From NCBI RefSeq assembly GCF_002860405.1, contig NZ_NMWV01000023.1, forward strand, positions 1-64,000: 64,000 nucleotides of DNA, read 5' to 3'. The notes beneath the pieces are model-generated. The model was not told the origin of the DNA and searched no databases. It saw only the letters and a program-made list of their open reading frames with translations. The stretch's first letter is position 1; the number at the start of each line of letters is the position of its first letter. The stretch comes from Bifidobacterium imperatoris. Lineage in GTDB: Bacteria; Actinomycetota; Actinomycetes; Actinomycetales; Bifidobacteriaceae. Below, piece after piece: positions 1 to 9,151 of this stretch. A program made the translations under genes and the position numbers.

Positions 1-430
1 CTCTGGGCCGTGCCGCGTCGCGCGTCTTTTTGAGGTACCGGTCCATCGTGGCCGCGCTCATCCGCTCCAGCTCGCGGAACGCGAAACCGTCCCAGTCGGC
101 GAGCTCGCCGTGCGCGCGCAGCATGGGCATCCACAGGGGCAGCATCGCCTTGAGGTACTTCGCGCACGGCGCATCCATCATCAGCCACACCTGGACCAGC
201 AGCTCGCGCGACTGCTCCGAATACCGCTTCGGCCGCTCCGCGGGCGACATCGACGGCCTGCCGCGCCCGGCTTCCGTGAGTCTGCGTCTCGCGGTGCTCC
301 TGCCGATTCCCAGCACGGAGCACATCTCATCGAGGATGCGTCCCTTGTCCTTCTTCGACGCCTTCATGTATTCATCCCTGAATCTCAGGGTGACCTGCCG
401 CTTCGTCGCCATGCTGATCCTGTCTTCCAT
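1..430 (-). CDS. Transposase, N-terminal part (runs off the left edge)
   Basis: An open frame reads leftward from an ATG at 430 (or 412) to the window edge, about 143 codons with no stop. The N-terminal part (MATKRQVTLRF...) contains a helix-turn-helix-like stretch with GIGRSTARRRL near residues 42-52, followed by a basic region and KRYSEQSRELLVQVW. This layout is what I recall for DDE integrase-type transposases with an N-terminal helix-turn-helix. The catalytic core would lie outside the window, so the family cannot be fixed. It is GC-rich and differs from the IS3-type element at 54.5 kb. Either ATG could be the start; no strong ribosome binding site decides it. Confidence 0.6.
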   Translation of the reverse strand, partial: MEDRISMATKRQVTLRFRDEYMKASKKDKGRILDEMCSVLGIGRSTARRRLTEAGRGRPSMSPAERPKRYSEQSRELLVQVWLMMDAPCAKYLKAMLPLWMPMLRAHGELADWDGFAFRELERMSAATMDRYLKKTRDAARPR

Positions 431-606
431 AAGACAAGCCAAACAGGACCGATACCGTTCGCGCTCATTCCCGATGAGGCACCACCACACCCTACGCGCT
501 CAAAAAACGTGAGGCACGTCGATACTGCCGGGCTTGGTAGCTGCGATGCTAAACTTTGCCCCGAGGGTAAGGTCAAATTCACAAGGGTGACAAAGGAGTG
601 TCATCA

Positions 607-1518
607 ATGCGCGATGATGATGAGCTGCTGACCATCGGCGAAGTCTCCAAGCTTGATGGCACCAGCGCCAAAGCGTTGCGCTATTACGATGCACACGGCA
701 TTTTGACGCCTTTTGCAACCGACTCGCGTACTGGCTACCGGTATTACACGCCCGATCAGATGCTGGAAATGGATGTGATTCGACTGTGTCTGGACGCTGG
801 CATGCCGTTGGAGTCTATTGAATCCTTCCGCGCGAAGGACGGCATGCTTGATTGGCGTGCGCTGATGGAAACCGGGCGTGAACGGGTGGCACGGGAAATC
901 ACACGCTTGCGCACCTTGGAGACGAGCCTCAATGATTATTTGGGCGAAGTGACGCGTAAAGCTCGCACACCTGCCGATGGCATCGTATGCTCAGATCTGC
1001 CACCCACATGGATGCTAGGCAAGCCTTGGCCGTTTTTTGGCGGTTCATTCCAGTTGAAACCGTATTTGAGGGCGATGACCGCGCTGCGTGCGGCCGTGCA
1101 TGAGGCTGGATTGCCGAGGCTTTTGCGACGAGGCATTCTGGTGGACCTTTTGGAGCATAAGGCATACGCCTATCAGCAGTTCGAAGCTGACGCTCCAGAT
1201 GCATCCGCATCATCAAACTCATCGCATGATGGCCACAGCGTCTCCGCCACCGAATCGTGCGGTTCGGATAATGCCGTTGATTTCGAATTCGACTCTTCAT
1301 TGACCGTTTTCCATCCCACGGGAGGGCCGGCAGAAGGTCAGGTCATCGAACGGGAATCCTTAACCGCATGCTTCGATGAAGCGCTCACAATGGCCACGAA
1401 ACTTGATTCCAATGAATGGCGGCATGTCACCATCTGCGAGATCTGGGGCAGTCATACGCCGGAAGGCTCAATGCGAGTACGCTACACCCGGCACCATTGC
1501 GATGCCGGGCGCATGTAG
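607..1518 (+). CDS. MerR-family transcriptional regulator
   Basis: A 303-residue protein. The N-terminal 75 residues are a MerR winged helix: LTIGEVSKLDGTSAKALRYY, then the second-helix/wing region with GYRYYTPDQ. A helical linker follows (about 80-115), and the C-terminal 180 residues look like an effector-binding domain of unknown ligand, with a low-complexity Ser/Ala/Asp insertion near 200-220. The ATG at 607 is preferred over a GTG at 598 because AAAGGAG at 592-598 sits eight bases before it. The region 556-576 (TTGCCCCGAGGGTAAGGTCAA would be its approximate sequence) resembles MerR-type promoter spacers and may be an autoregulatory operator; that is weak. The next gene is convergent, so the regulated target is not obvious. 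Confidence 0.85.
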   Translation: MRDDDELLTIGEVSKLDGTSAKALRYYDAHGILTPFATDSRTGYRYYTPDQMLEMDVIRLCLDAGMPLESIESFRAKDGMLDWRALMETGRERVAREITRLRTLETSLNDYLGEVTRKARTPADGIVCSDLPPTWMLGKPWPFFGGSFQLKPYLRAMTALRAAVHEAGLPRLLRRGILVDLLEHKAYAYQQFEADAPDASASSNSSHDGHSVSATESCGSDNAVDFEFDSSLTVFHPTGGPAEGQVIERESLTACFDEALTMATKLDSNEWRHVTICEIWGSHTPEGSMRVRYTRHHCDAGRM

Positions 1519-1527
1519 GAATCCGTA

Positions 1528-2805
1528 TTACTCCTGGAAGACGTCCGGGTGATTCGGATCGCCGGGGATGTCCGCGAGCAGACCTTCGAGCCCCAGGAAT
1601 TCCTTCCAGAATTCAAGCGGCTGGCCATACGGCGAAGCCTGACGACCGTGAGCTTGAATATTGGCCTTGGCCTCGTACACTTCTTCTTCGGTGATGCCGT
1701 CGAAGTAGCTTTCGAGTCGTTCACGGTTCTCCGGCACGTAGAACAGCGAGGAGACGATTTCCGTCAGACGTTCCGCACGCTCGATCGGCAGCGAGTCCCA
1801 GTGGCGCAGTTCCACGAAGTTCTTCAAGCGCACATCATTGAAGTGCGTGGAAATGATGTGGTTGATCTCGTATGGGTTGAGCTCACGATCCGGGTACACG
1901 TCGCCGGCGTTCTCACGGAAGGCCGGACGATGCAGCTCTTTCGGGCTGGCTCCGGAAGCCACAGCTTCGGGTGTATGCGTCAAATCGGCGAACATCAATG
2001 GCGTGGAGAGCACATCAATCGCGTAATCCTCCCAGCCAAATCGCGGGTCAAAGAGCCCCGGAATCACATTGGTGCGCTGGAAGTCAAGGTAGTCCCACAT
2101 GCGCTGGCGCAGCAGCGGCCACGGGTTCGGTTCGCCTTCAAAGTATGGGGTATTGCGGAAGAAGTATGCCAAAATCGGGCCGATCACCGTGCCCAAACGC
2201 ATCTTCTCGATGGCATCATGCTCATCCACAAAGTCGATGCTGACCTGCGTGGAGGCAGAGCAACGCATCATGCATGGGCCGAACTGGCCAACGCGGCCTA
2301 GATAGTCGGTCATTGCATCGTAACGGTCCTTGGGATTCACCGGCACATCGGCGAAGCTTGACTTGGGCTGGTAGCCATAGTTGACCAAGCGGAAGTCGAG
2401 ATCCTCCAGAATCGGATCTACTTCGCGGCGGAACTTGGTATACAGGGTAATCAGATCACTCGGCTTTTTCAGGATGCCGATGGAGGTTTCCACCTGGCCA
2501 CCAGGCTCCAAAGAAACCGAGACCCCCGGGCGCCCCAGACCTACCAGATGACCGTTCTCCCAATACTCCTTCTCTTCGTCATAGTAAGGAGCGAGTCGTT
2601 TGAGCAGCGTCTCAATACCATTCGGCTCGTAATAGCTGACGGCGGTATCGCTGCCGTTATGCACCGGCAGATGCTCGATTTCCACACCGAATCCACCCGT
2701 GCCTCGCTGGGCGCGGCCGCTTTCGAAGAACTTCAGCAGGCTTTCGACATGCTTGGGGTTCGGCTTGGCAAGCAAATGCGCATAACTAATCCTCGGAGTA
2801 ACCAT
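1528..2805 (-). CDS. Glutamate-cysteine ligase family protein (GCS2-like)
   Basis: About 425 residues from MVTPRISYAHLL. The family catalyses ATP-dependent gamma-glutamyl amide formation, classically the first step of glutathione synthesis. Visible family features are GVEIEHLPV near the N-terminus (metal/glutamate binding region), SLEPGGQVE, a conserved MTDYLGRVG block and the MRCSASTQVSIDF segment. A longer frame extends 36 codons upstream to 2913, but MVTPR at 2805 is the natural family start; there is no good Shine-Dalgarno sequence at either. No gshB neighbour is seen, so the product may be gamma-glutamylcysteine or another gamma-glutamyl compound rather than glutathione. It diverges from lnbX. 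Confidence 0.8.
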   Translation of the reverse strand: MVTPRISYAHLLAKPNPKHVESLLKFFESGRAQRGTGGFGVEIEHLPVHNGSDTAVSYYEPNGIETLLKRLAPYYDEEKEYWENGHLVGLGRPGVSVSLEPGGQVETSIGILKKPSDLITLYTKFRREVDPILEDLDFRLVNYGYQPKSSFADVPVNPKDRYDAMTDYLGRVGQFGPCMMRCSASTQVSIDFVDEHDAIEKMRLGTVIGPILAYFFRNTPYFEGEPNPWPLLRQRMWDYLDFQRTNVIPGLFDPRFGWEDYAIDVLSTPLMFADLTHTPEAVASGASPKELHRPAFRENAGDVYPDRELNPYEINHIISTHFNDVRLKNFVELRHWDSLPIERAERLTEIVSSLFYVPENRERLESYFDGITEEEVYEAKANIQAHGRQASPYGQPLEFWKEFLGLEGLLADIPGDPNHPDVFQE

Positions 2806-3136
2806 AATCGGTATGGTAAGCGAGACAGGCTCTGGCCGCGCCCGAATGCCCGCCAATCGGCTATATGAAAAACCGATAGCGAGCACTATGCAATTCGGCG
2901 GCGTTGAACCCACAACACCCCCGAAAATATCTCAATAGATTTTCCGCTATACTTACTACTTTGTAAAGTTTATTTACATATATCGGCAACGTAGCTGATT
3001 ACGACGTCCCTGCATCACCTCTTTGTCCATCTCGATTACCCGCATCTCACACAGTAAGGAAGCTCCTATCACGCGGGCCACAGCAATGTTGCATTCGATC
3101 TACACGCAGAGGACGCCCACACGAAAGGAAGAAGAC
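2806..3136. promoter_or_regulatory. Divergent intergenic region with a candidate operator before lnbX
   Basis: This 331-base region separates the leftward ligase gene from rightward lnbX. It is AT-rich around 2940-2985. A perfect short inverted repeat, TGTAAA (2962-2967), five bases, TTTACA (2973-2978), sits in this AT-rich patch about 160 bases before the lnbX start. It has the size of a repressor half-site pair. The AGGAAG/GAAAGGAAG stretch at about 3122-3130 is the lnbX ribosome binding site. The operator reading is an inference. Confidence 0.35.
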
Positions 3137-6100
3137 ATGTCACTGCCCACTTCTGGGCATGGCCCTAAAACCATTGCGGCAGTAGTCGCTTTGGGAACTG
3201 CGCTCGCCTTCGCCACACCAACGGCGGCATTTGCGCAGCAAACCACCTCCACCAAGGATTCCTCCAAGGGCACCACCTACTACGTGTCATCCGAACACGG
3301 TAGCGACGACAATGCCGGCACCAGCCAGAAGAGCCCGTGGAAGACACTCAACAAAGTTAACGAAATCGCTTCCGATCTTGAACCTGGCGACAGCGTTCTG
3401 CTGGAGTACGGTTCCGAGTTCAATGATCAATGGCTGCATATCCACGATACAGCCGGCACCCCGGATGCTCCGATCACCATTTCCGCCTATGGCGATGAAG
3501 CTGAAGGCAAGCCGCTTATCGCCTCCAATGGCGTGGAAGGCAGCCAATGGTACCAGGATTACCGTGCGAACGTAGGCAACCATAAGACCCGAGGCACCGT
3601 ATCCACAACGTTGCTGCTCAAGGACGTCTCATATATTACGGTCTCGAATCTGGAGATCACCAACGATGATGAGAGCGTTTACGATCCCATCGATACCTGG
3701 CAGTGGACCGACACCGCCGACGCAGACGGCACGAGCCTTGACCGCAGCGCCGATCGTATGGATCGCACCGGTGTGGCCGGCATCGCCGAAAACGGCAGCA
3801 CGATGAGCCACGTCACACTCGACAACCTCAACATCCACGACGTGGACGGCAACCTGTACAACAAGCACATGGCCAACGGTGGCATCTACTTCATGGCCCA
3901 CCTGCCCAAAGAGCGCACTTCGGCCGCCGACGATGCATGGCTCAAGGAACATGTCTCTCGCTTCGATCACATCACCATTCGCAACAGCACCGTCAAGGAT
4001 GTTGACCGTTGGGGCATCGCCGTGGGATACACCGCGTACCTCAACTACATCGATAAGTCGTCCAGGTGGCAGAACGACTTCGATTACGGCGACGGCACCA
4101 TCGATGATGATCTGATCGCCAAATACGGCGCAACGAACGTGCTGATTGAAAACAACACGATCATCGGCGCTGGCGGCGACGCCATCACCACCATGTACTG
4201 CGACCGTCCGGTCATTCAGCACAACGTCGGCGATCGCGTCTCCAAGCACATCAATTCGGTTGATTACACGGCGAACGTGCTCAACAACACTGGTAACGCG
4301 GGCGTTGGCTATGGTCGAGTCGCTGCCGGCATCTGGCCGTGGCGTTGCAAGGATCCTGTGTTCCAGTACAACGAAGTGTACTCGAATCTCAACGCCGACC
4401 ACGGCAATGGAGACGGCCAGGCATGGGATGCCGACTATGGCGACGGCACTCTGTACCAGTACAACTATTCGTACGGCAACAGCTTCGCTTCGCTGATGAT
4501 CTGCAACTGGAAGGCCGTCAACACGACGTTCCGCTACAACATCTCGCAAAACGATAAGCGTGGCGTGTTCGATCTGCCCTCCAACGGCCCGGGCAACCAC
4601 ATCTACAACAACACTGTTTACGTAGATGCCGATAGCCGCGTGCTGACCACCCGCTCCAATTCGCAGGCACAGTTCGAGAACAACATCTTCATCAACGCGA
4701 CCGACGAGAAGAAGACCGAAGAGTGGAACATCGGCGGCTACTACGGTGGTCAGGTGTACGACAACAACCTGTACGTCAACTATGCGAATACGCCGGCTTC
4801 CGACGCCAATGCCATTGTTGCCGATGATGTGGCCGACGTGCTCGAAGACGCTGGTTCCGCGCCGACTGCCGCACAGGCTTCCGGTGCCGAATACTCCCGC
4901 AAGGGCAGCACTACCGTGTTCGATGGCTACAAGCCGACCACCAACTCCCCTGCGATCAACGCAGGCAAGGTTGTCTCCGATCTCAATGATTACGCAGTAG
5001 AGCATGATTTCTTCGGCAACACCATCAAGGGCAAGCCTGATCTGGGTGCCGTAGAAAGCGGCGTGGCCTCGGCCTCAATGACCTCTTCGAAGTACGAGAC
5101 AACAACCGTTGACGGCACGAAGGTCATGTACGTGACCTTCACCGACAAAAATCCGGTGACCGTCAAGAAGCTGCTGTCCAACGTTTCCGCTGATACCGGT
5201 GCGGACAAGGCCGTCTACCGCAAGTCCACCGGAGTGCTCAAGCAACTGTTCTCTCTGCTGGCTGGTTCGGATGCGGCATTGACCAAGCTCGACAATAATG
5301 AAGCCATTCAGGAGGGCGATATTCTGCGCTTCTCTGTCGATGGTTCGACGGCAACCGATGACTACACGATTGTGCAGCGCATCAACTGGGATTGGGTCGC
5401 CGATTACGAGCAGGGCACTGCCGACCATGATTGGAAGGCACAACGTCAGACCAGTGCAGGCGGCGCTTGGCAGACCATCACCACGTACGACAGTGACTGG
5501 CCGCAGACCAGCTACAACCAGTGGTATGGCGTGGGCTTGGATTACGACGCCTTCAACACCAATGGTCATAAGCTGCCGGCTTCCGATCAGCGTGGCTCCA
5601 TCCACGGTCTTATTGCCGAGGATCCAGCCACTGCAGGCGGTGCTGCAATGGCTTGGAAGGCTCCGGAATCCGGCACGGTGAAGGTGTCCATCAAGGATGA
5701 CGAACCGTATCTGCGCCAAACCGGCAACAATGGCAAGGCCATGACGTTGAAGCTCATGCATAACGACAAGGAAATCTGCTCGGCCGACCTGACCGTCTCC
5801 AAGCAGCAGTCCACTGACTTCGCACAGTGCGTCGCACAGCATGGCACCATCACCGTCAATGAGGGCGATTGGATTCGCATCACCGCCGATGCCGAAACCG
5901 GCATGACAAAGTCGTCCGCGCATATCAGCCCTGTCATCTCCTATGAAGATGTTGAGCCACCTGCTGAAGCTGAAGCCAAGCAGTACACGGTTTCCTACGA
6001 TTCCGTAGCGGCAACCGTGGGTGCCGAGGCCAAGGCAGTGGCCGCGTTCACCAAAGACGGCAAGACGGTCAACGCTCCGGCTGGCGTCACGTATGCCATT

Positions 6101-8137
6101 GCCGGCGAGAGCGATGGTGTGACCATTGACGAGAACAGTGGTGTGGCTACGTTGACTCCTTCCGCCGACCAGTACGGCGCAACCGTCACCCGAACGGTGA
6201 CCGTTACGTATGCGGATGGTTCTTCCACCACCACTACCGTCACGTTCACTGTGGCTCAGTCGTACGCACAGCGTTATGACGTGCGCTACACGAATGTTGC
6301 GATGAACGCGGGCTCCACCGCATCCACTCGCGCACCTCGCTTCTTCGTCAAGTCTGATGGCGCTGCGGCCGCTAAGCCGGAAGGCACTGTTTTCGCTCTT
6401 GACGGCAGCGTTGAGGGAGCAAGCATCGACACTGAAACCGGTGCAGTGACGTTCACAGCCGGCGCTGTTTCCGGAACTGTGTCGGTACCGGTCACCGTGA
6501 CCTATCCGGGTACGCAGGGTGCTACGAGCACCAGCGTGACGTTTACCGTCAAGCAGCCGGCCGCTCTCAGCTCGTCCGAGCTGGAAACCGGTACTGCCAA
6601 TGGCGTCAAGGTCATGTATGTGCCGATTGCCGCCGACAGTCCGATGAGCGTTGCCCAGCTGCTTGCCAAGGTGAAGACCGATCCGGCTAACGCCGATAAG
6701 GCCGTCTACCGCAACGGTGAGGCTCTTGATGGCACTGCCAACCTCGCGGCCGGCGATGTGCTGCGCATCTCCATTGCTGGTTCCACCGTGGCTGACGAGT
6801 ATGTGGTGACTGCGAAGACCAGCTGGAACTGGGTCAATGATTTCAAGATCAACGAACAGGGCCCCATCTGGTACGGCCAGCGTCAGACTGCCAAAGACGG
6901 CGAATGGACTAACATCTCCGGCTTTGACGGCACGTATCCGAACTGGATGTACGAAACCTACTATGGCCCAGGCGTCGATTATGCCAACCATGATCTGCCT
7001 GCCGACCGCAGCGCCATCCACGGTCTGATCAGCGACTCCCCTGCTTCCGCAGGTGGTGCCGCGATGGCTTGGAAGGCGCCGAAGTCCGGCACGGTGAAGG
7101 TGTCCATCAAGGATGACGAACCGTACCTGCGTCAGGATAACAACAACGGCAAAGCTCTCACGTTGAAGCTGATGCACAATGATGAGGAAATCTGCTCGGC
7201 TGATCTCACCGTTTCCAAGCAGCAGTCCACTGACTTCGCACAGTGCGTTGCCGAACATGGCACCATCACCATCAGCGAAGGCGATTGGATTCGTATCACT
7301 GCTGAAGCTGCGAGTGGCATGAGCAGGCCGTCCGCGCACATCAGCCCGGTTATTGACTATGTGGCTGGAGAAACTCCGAAGCCGGAAGTCAATAAGGATG
7401 AGCTTCAGACTGAGTATGAGAAGGCTCTGCAGTTTGATGAGTCGAAATACACGGCGGATTCCTGGGCTGATTTCAAGGCAGCCCGTGATGCCGCCAAGGT
7501 GACGCTCGATAACGCCGATGCTTCTCAGGAGGATGTCAACACCGCGCTGAAGACACTCAAGGCAGCCATTGAATCCCTCGAGGAGGAAAAGCAGCCGGAG
7601 CCCGAGCCGGAGCCGAAGCTCAACGAACAGTATGAGCCTTCCTACCCGACCACTGTGGAAGCAACGGTTGGTAAGGAAGCCACTGCCGAGGTGTCGTTCG
7701 TCAAGGATGGTGAAGCAGCCGAGGCTCCCCAGGGCACCGCGTATGCCGTGGCTGGTGATGGTTTCACCGTGGCTAAGAACGGTACGGTGACCTTCACTCC
7801 GAGCGAAGCCGACTACGGTCAGTCCCGTACGGCGCAAGTCACTGTTACCTACAGTGATGGCACCACGGACACCGCTACGGTGGTGTTCAAGGTGGCAGAC
7901 AAGGCAGTGACGCCGGACCCGGATCCTGACCCGACGCCAGACCCGGATCCTACCCCAACTCCGGACCCGGACAATAAGCCAACGCAGCCGACTGACAAGC
8001 CCACGACCAAGCCGACCGACACCAAGAAGCCGACTATCAGCGATACCGGCTCCAATGTCGCCGCGGCAGCCATCGCGGTTGTACTGACCACGCTTGCCGG
8101 TCTCAGCCTTGCAACGGTTGCCCGTCGCCGCAAGTAA
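3137..8137 (+). CDS. lnbX: Cell-surface lacto-N-biosidase, GH136 family
   Basis: A 1666-residue surface enzyme. LnbX releases lacto-N-biose from lacto-N-tetraose of human milk. Layout: signal peptide 1-33 (hydrophobic ...AFATPTAAFA), right-handed parallel beta-helix about 60-640, a jelly-roll-like module about 750-938, two Ig/Rib-like repeats about 948-1140, a second copy of the jelly-roll module about 1215-1409, a FIVAR helical module about 1416-1484, a third Rib-like repeat about 1494-1588, a DPDPTPDP linker, ISDTGS at 1634-1639, a membrane helix and RRRK. In the helix the segment GDGQAWDADYGDG has Asp426 and Asp433; their seven-residue spacing matches the Asp411/Asp418 catalytic pair I recall for B. 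longum LnbX. The start at 3137 is chosen for GAAAGGAAG and the signal peptide; a frame open from 3023 is ignored. The next gene is its chaperone. Confidence 0.85.
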   Translation: MSLPTSGHGPKTIAAVVALGTALAFATPTAAFAQQTTSTKDSSKGTTYYVSSEHGSDDNAGTSQKSPWKTLNKVNEIASDLEPGDSVLLEYGSEFNDQWLHIHDTAGTPDAPITISAYGDEAEGKPLIASNGVEGSQWYQDYRANVGNHKTRGTVSTTLLLKDVSYITVSNLEITNDDESVYDPIDTWQWTDTADADGTSLDRSADRMDRTGVAGIAENGSTMSHVTLDNLNIHDVDGNLYNKHMANGGIYFMAHLPKERTSAADDAWLKEHVSRFDHITIRNSTVKDVDRWGIAVGYTAYLNYIDKSSRWQNDFDYGDGTIDDDLIAKYGATNVLIENNTIIGAGGDAITTMYCDRPVIQHNVGDRVSKHINSVDYTANVLNNTGNAGVGYGRVAAGIWPWRCKDPVFQYNEVYSNLNADHGNGDGQAWDADYGDGTLYQYNYSYGNSFASLMICNWKAVNTTFRYNISQNDKRGVFDLPSNGPGNHIYNNTVYVDADSRVLTTRSNSQAQFENNIFINATDEKKTEEWNIGGYYGGQVYDNNLYVNYANTPASDANAIVADDVADVLEDAGSAPTAAQASGAEYSRKGSTTVFDGYKPTTNSPAINAGKVVSDLNDYAVEHDFFGNTIKGKPDLGAVESGVASASMTSSKYETTTVDGTKVMYVTFTDKNPVTVKKLLSNVSADTGADKAVYRKSTGVLKQLFSLLAGSDAALTKLDNNEAIQEGDILRFSVDGSTATDDYTIVQRINWDWVADYEQGTADHDWKAQRQTSAGGAWQTITTYDSDWPQTSYNQWYGVGLDYDAFNTNGHKLPASDQRGSIHGLIAEDPATAGGAAMAWKAPESGTVKVSIKDDEPYLRQTGNNGKAMTLKLMHNDKEICSADLTVSKQQSTDFAQCVAQHGTITVNEGDWIRITADAETGMTKSSAHISPVISYEDVEPPAEAEAKQYTVSYDSVAATVGAEAKAVAAFTKDGKTVNAPAGVTYAIAGESDGVTIDENSGVATLTPSADQYGATVTRTVTVTYADGSSTTTTVTFTVAQSYAQRYDVRYTNVAMNAGSTASTRAPRFFVKSDGAAAAKPEGTVFALDGSVEGASIDTETGAVTFTAGAVSGTVSVPVTVTYPGTQGATSTSVTFTVKQPAALSSSELETGTANGVKVMYVPIAADSPMSVAQLLAKVKTDPANADKAVYRNGEALDGTANLAAGDVLRISIAGSTVADEYVVTAKTSWNWVNDFKINEQGPIWYGQRQTAKDGEWTNISGFDGTYPNWMYETYYGPGVDYANHDLPADRSAIHGLISDSPASAGGAAMAWKAPKSGTVKVSIKDDEPYLRQDNNNGKALTLKLMHNDEEICSADLTVSKQQSTDFAQCVAEHGTITISEGDWIRITAEAASGMSRPSAHISPVIDYVAGETPKPEVNKDELQTEYEKALQFDESKYTADSWADFKAARDAAKVTLDNADASQEDVNTALKTLKAAIESLEEEKQPEPEPEPKLNEQYEPSYPTTVEATVGKEATAEVSFVKDGEAAEAPQGTAYAVAGDGFTVAKNGTVTFTPSEADYGQSRTAQVTVTYSDGTTDTATVVFKVADKAVTPDPDPDPTPDPDPTPTPDPDNKPTQPTDKPTTKPTDTKKPTISDTGSNVAAAAIAVVLTTLAGLSLATVARRRK

Positions 8138-8143
8138 TCGCAT

Positions 8144-8189
8144 CATGCAGGTGGCCAATATCGCATAATCGACGGCGGTCACCTGCATG
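8144..8189. repeat. Inverted repeat just after lnbX
   Basis: CATGCAGGTGGCC (8144-8156) pairs with GGTCACCTGCATG (8177-8189), one G-U type mismatch, 20-base loop. It lies six bases after the lnbX stop and just before a second, better terminator; probably part of the 3' end structure of the mRNA. Confidence 0.5.
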
Positions 8190-8209
8190 ACCGGCAAACC
8201 TGTCCGCCA

Positions 8210-8250
8210 CGGGGCTTTCGCGGATCATTCCACGAAAGCCCCGTTTCTTA
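8210..8250 (+). terminator. Rho-independent terminator between lnbX and lnbY
   Basis: CGGGGCTTTCG (8210-8220) and CGAAAGCCCCG (8233-8243) form an 11-bp perfect stem, followed by TTTCTTAT. lnbY starts 38 bases after the stem, so lnbY probably gets either readthrough or its own promoter overlapping this region. Confidence 0.8.
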
Positions 8251-8280
8251 TATCACTTACTTCCAAGGAATACAGTTAGC

Positions 8281-9087
8281 ATGAATCGCATGAACCATCA
8301 GCACCATGTCATCATCGGCATTATCGCAGCCCTGCTCGTTATAGCACTAGCGGCAGGATTGGCCATTGCCTATGTTGCGCGCTCCGGCACCAATGCCGGC
8401 AATCATGCGGATATCAATGATGCATCGACCTCAGCCAGCGGTTTTCCCACCATCACATTTGGCAAAACCGTTATCGAACAACAGGAATACGTTAAAGCAA
8501 TGAAAACGCAGCGCGCAGCCGCGCTGAACCATTTCAAGCAACAATACGATGTGAGCCTCAGTTCTGCCGGCTGGACCGGCGACTACGACGGCGAAATCCC
8601 TTATCAGTGGCTCGCCAAACAAACCATTGAAACGCTGAAAAGGCGCCACGCCGCTTATCTCATCGGAGTGGAACAAGGACTTGTGGATGATGATTCATAT
8701 GCCGCCATCGTGCAGCGCATGAAGAACGTCAACCAGGGCAACGCCTCCGCCAAGGCCAACGGGAACATCGTATATGGTCGAACAACGTTTGATATTGACT
8801 CATATATCAGTTACGAGGTCAGTGCATTAAAGAACAGCTACACCAGCAACGATTCCAACCCGGATATGTCGTTAAGCGACGAAGACGTGCAAGCCTATTA
8901 CGACGCCCATGATTGGACACTCGAAGGAGTGGAGGGCAAAGCCCCGCTCGATGAGATACGCGGCAACGTCAAAGCCCAAATGCGTTCCGAACGATATGAC
9001 GCCTTAGTGCAATCCAAGGCTGATGCAATCGCTGTCACCATAGCGTGGAAAAAGCTATACAATTTCACGCTTCAGAAAGTTGCCTGA
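8281..9087 (+). CDS. lnbY: Membrane-anchored chaperone for LnbX
   Basis: A 268-residue protein with a short basic N-terminus, one membrane helix at about residues 9-31 (HVIIGIIAALLVIALAAGLA) and a mostly helical, charged extracellular domain. No catalytic motif is visible. The architecture resembles SurA/PrsA-type foldases without a clear parvulin domain. B. longum LnbX is known to need a designated chaperone encoded next to it, LnbY, for correct folding; position directly downstream of lnbX and the architecture fit. AAGGA lies about 11 bases before the ATG, rather far. A terminator separates it from lnbX, and a second strong one follows. Confidence 0.8.
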   Translation: MNRMNHQHHVIIGIIAALLVIALAAGLAIAYVARSGTNAGNHADINDASTSASGFPTITFGKTVIEQQEYVKAMKTQRAAALNHFKQQYDVSLSSAGWTGDYDGEIPYQWLAKQTIETLKRRHAAYLIGVEQGLVDDDSYAAIVQRMKNVNQGNASAKANGNIVYGRTTFDIDSYISYEVSALKNSYTSNDSNPDMSLSDEDVQAYYDAHDWTLEGVEGKAPLDEIRGNVKAQMRSERYDALVQSKADAIAVTIAWKKLYNFTLQKVA

Positions 9088-9088
9088 T

Positions 9089-9134
9089 TATGTGTTGGGC
9101 CCCGCCACTGAACAGTGGCGGGGCCCAACACATA
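9089..9134. terminator. Bidirectional terminator, 21-bp perfect stem
   Basis: TATGTGTTGGGCCCCGCCACT (9089-9109 in full) is followed by GAAC and its exact complement at 9114-9134. It sits between convergent lnbY and the dehydratase-activase gene, so it can serve both strands. Confidence 0.8.
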
Positions 9135-9151
9135 GTGTATGCATAGTGCTA

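Noticed and set aside
3629-5005. Long leftward open frame of 458 codons within lnbX
   Set aside because: It is a shadow of the lnbX coding frame; its translation is a low-complexity Val/Gly/Asp mix with no recognisable domain, and lnbX has a signal peptide, domains and an anchor.
5075-8197. Leftward open frame of 1040 codons opposite lnbX
   Set aside because: Opposite-strand GC-rich frame covering the repeats of lnbX; its product shows no domain and would start beyond the terminator side of lnbX.
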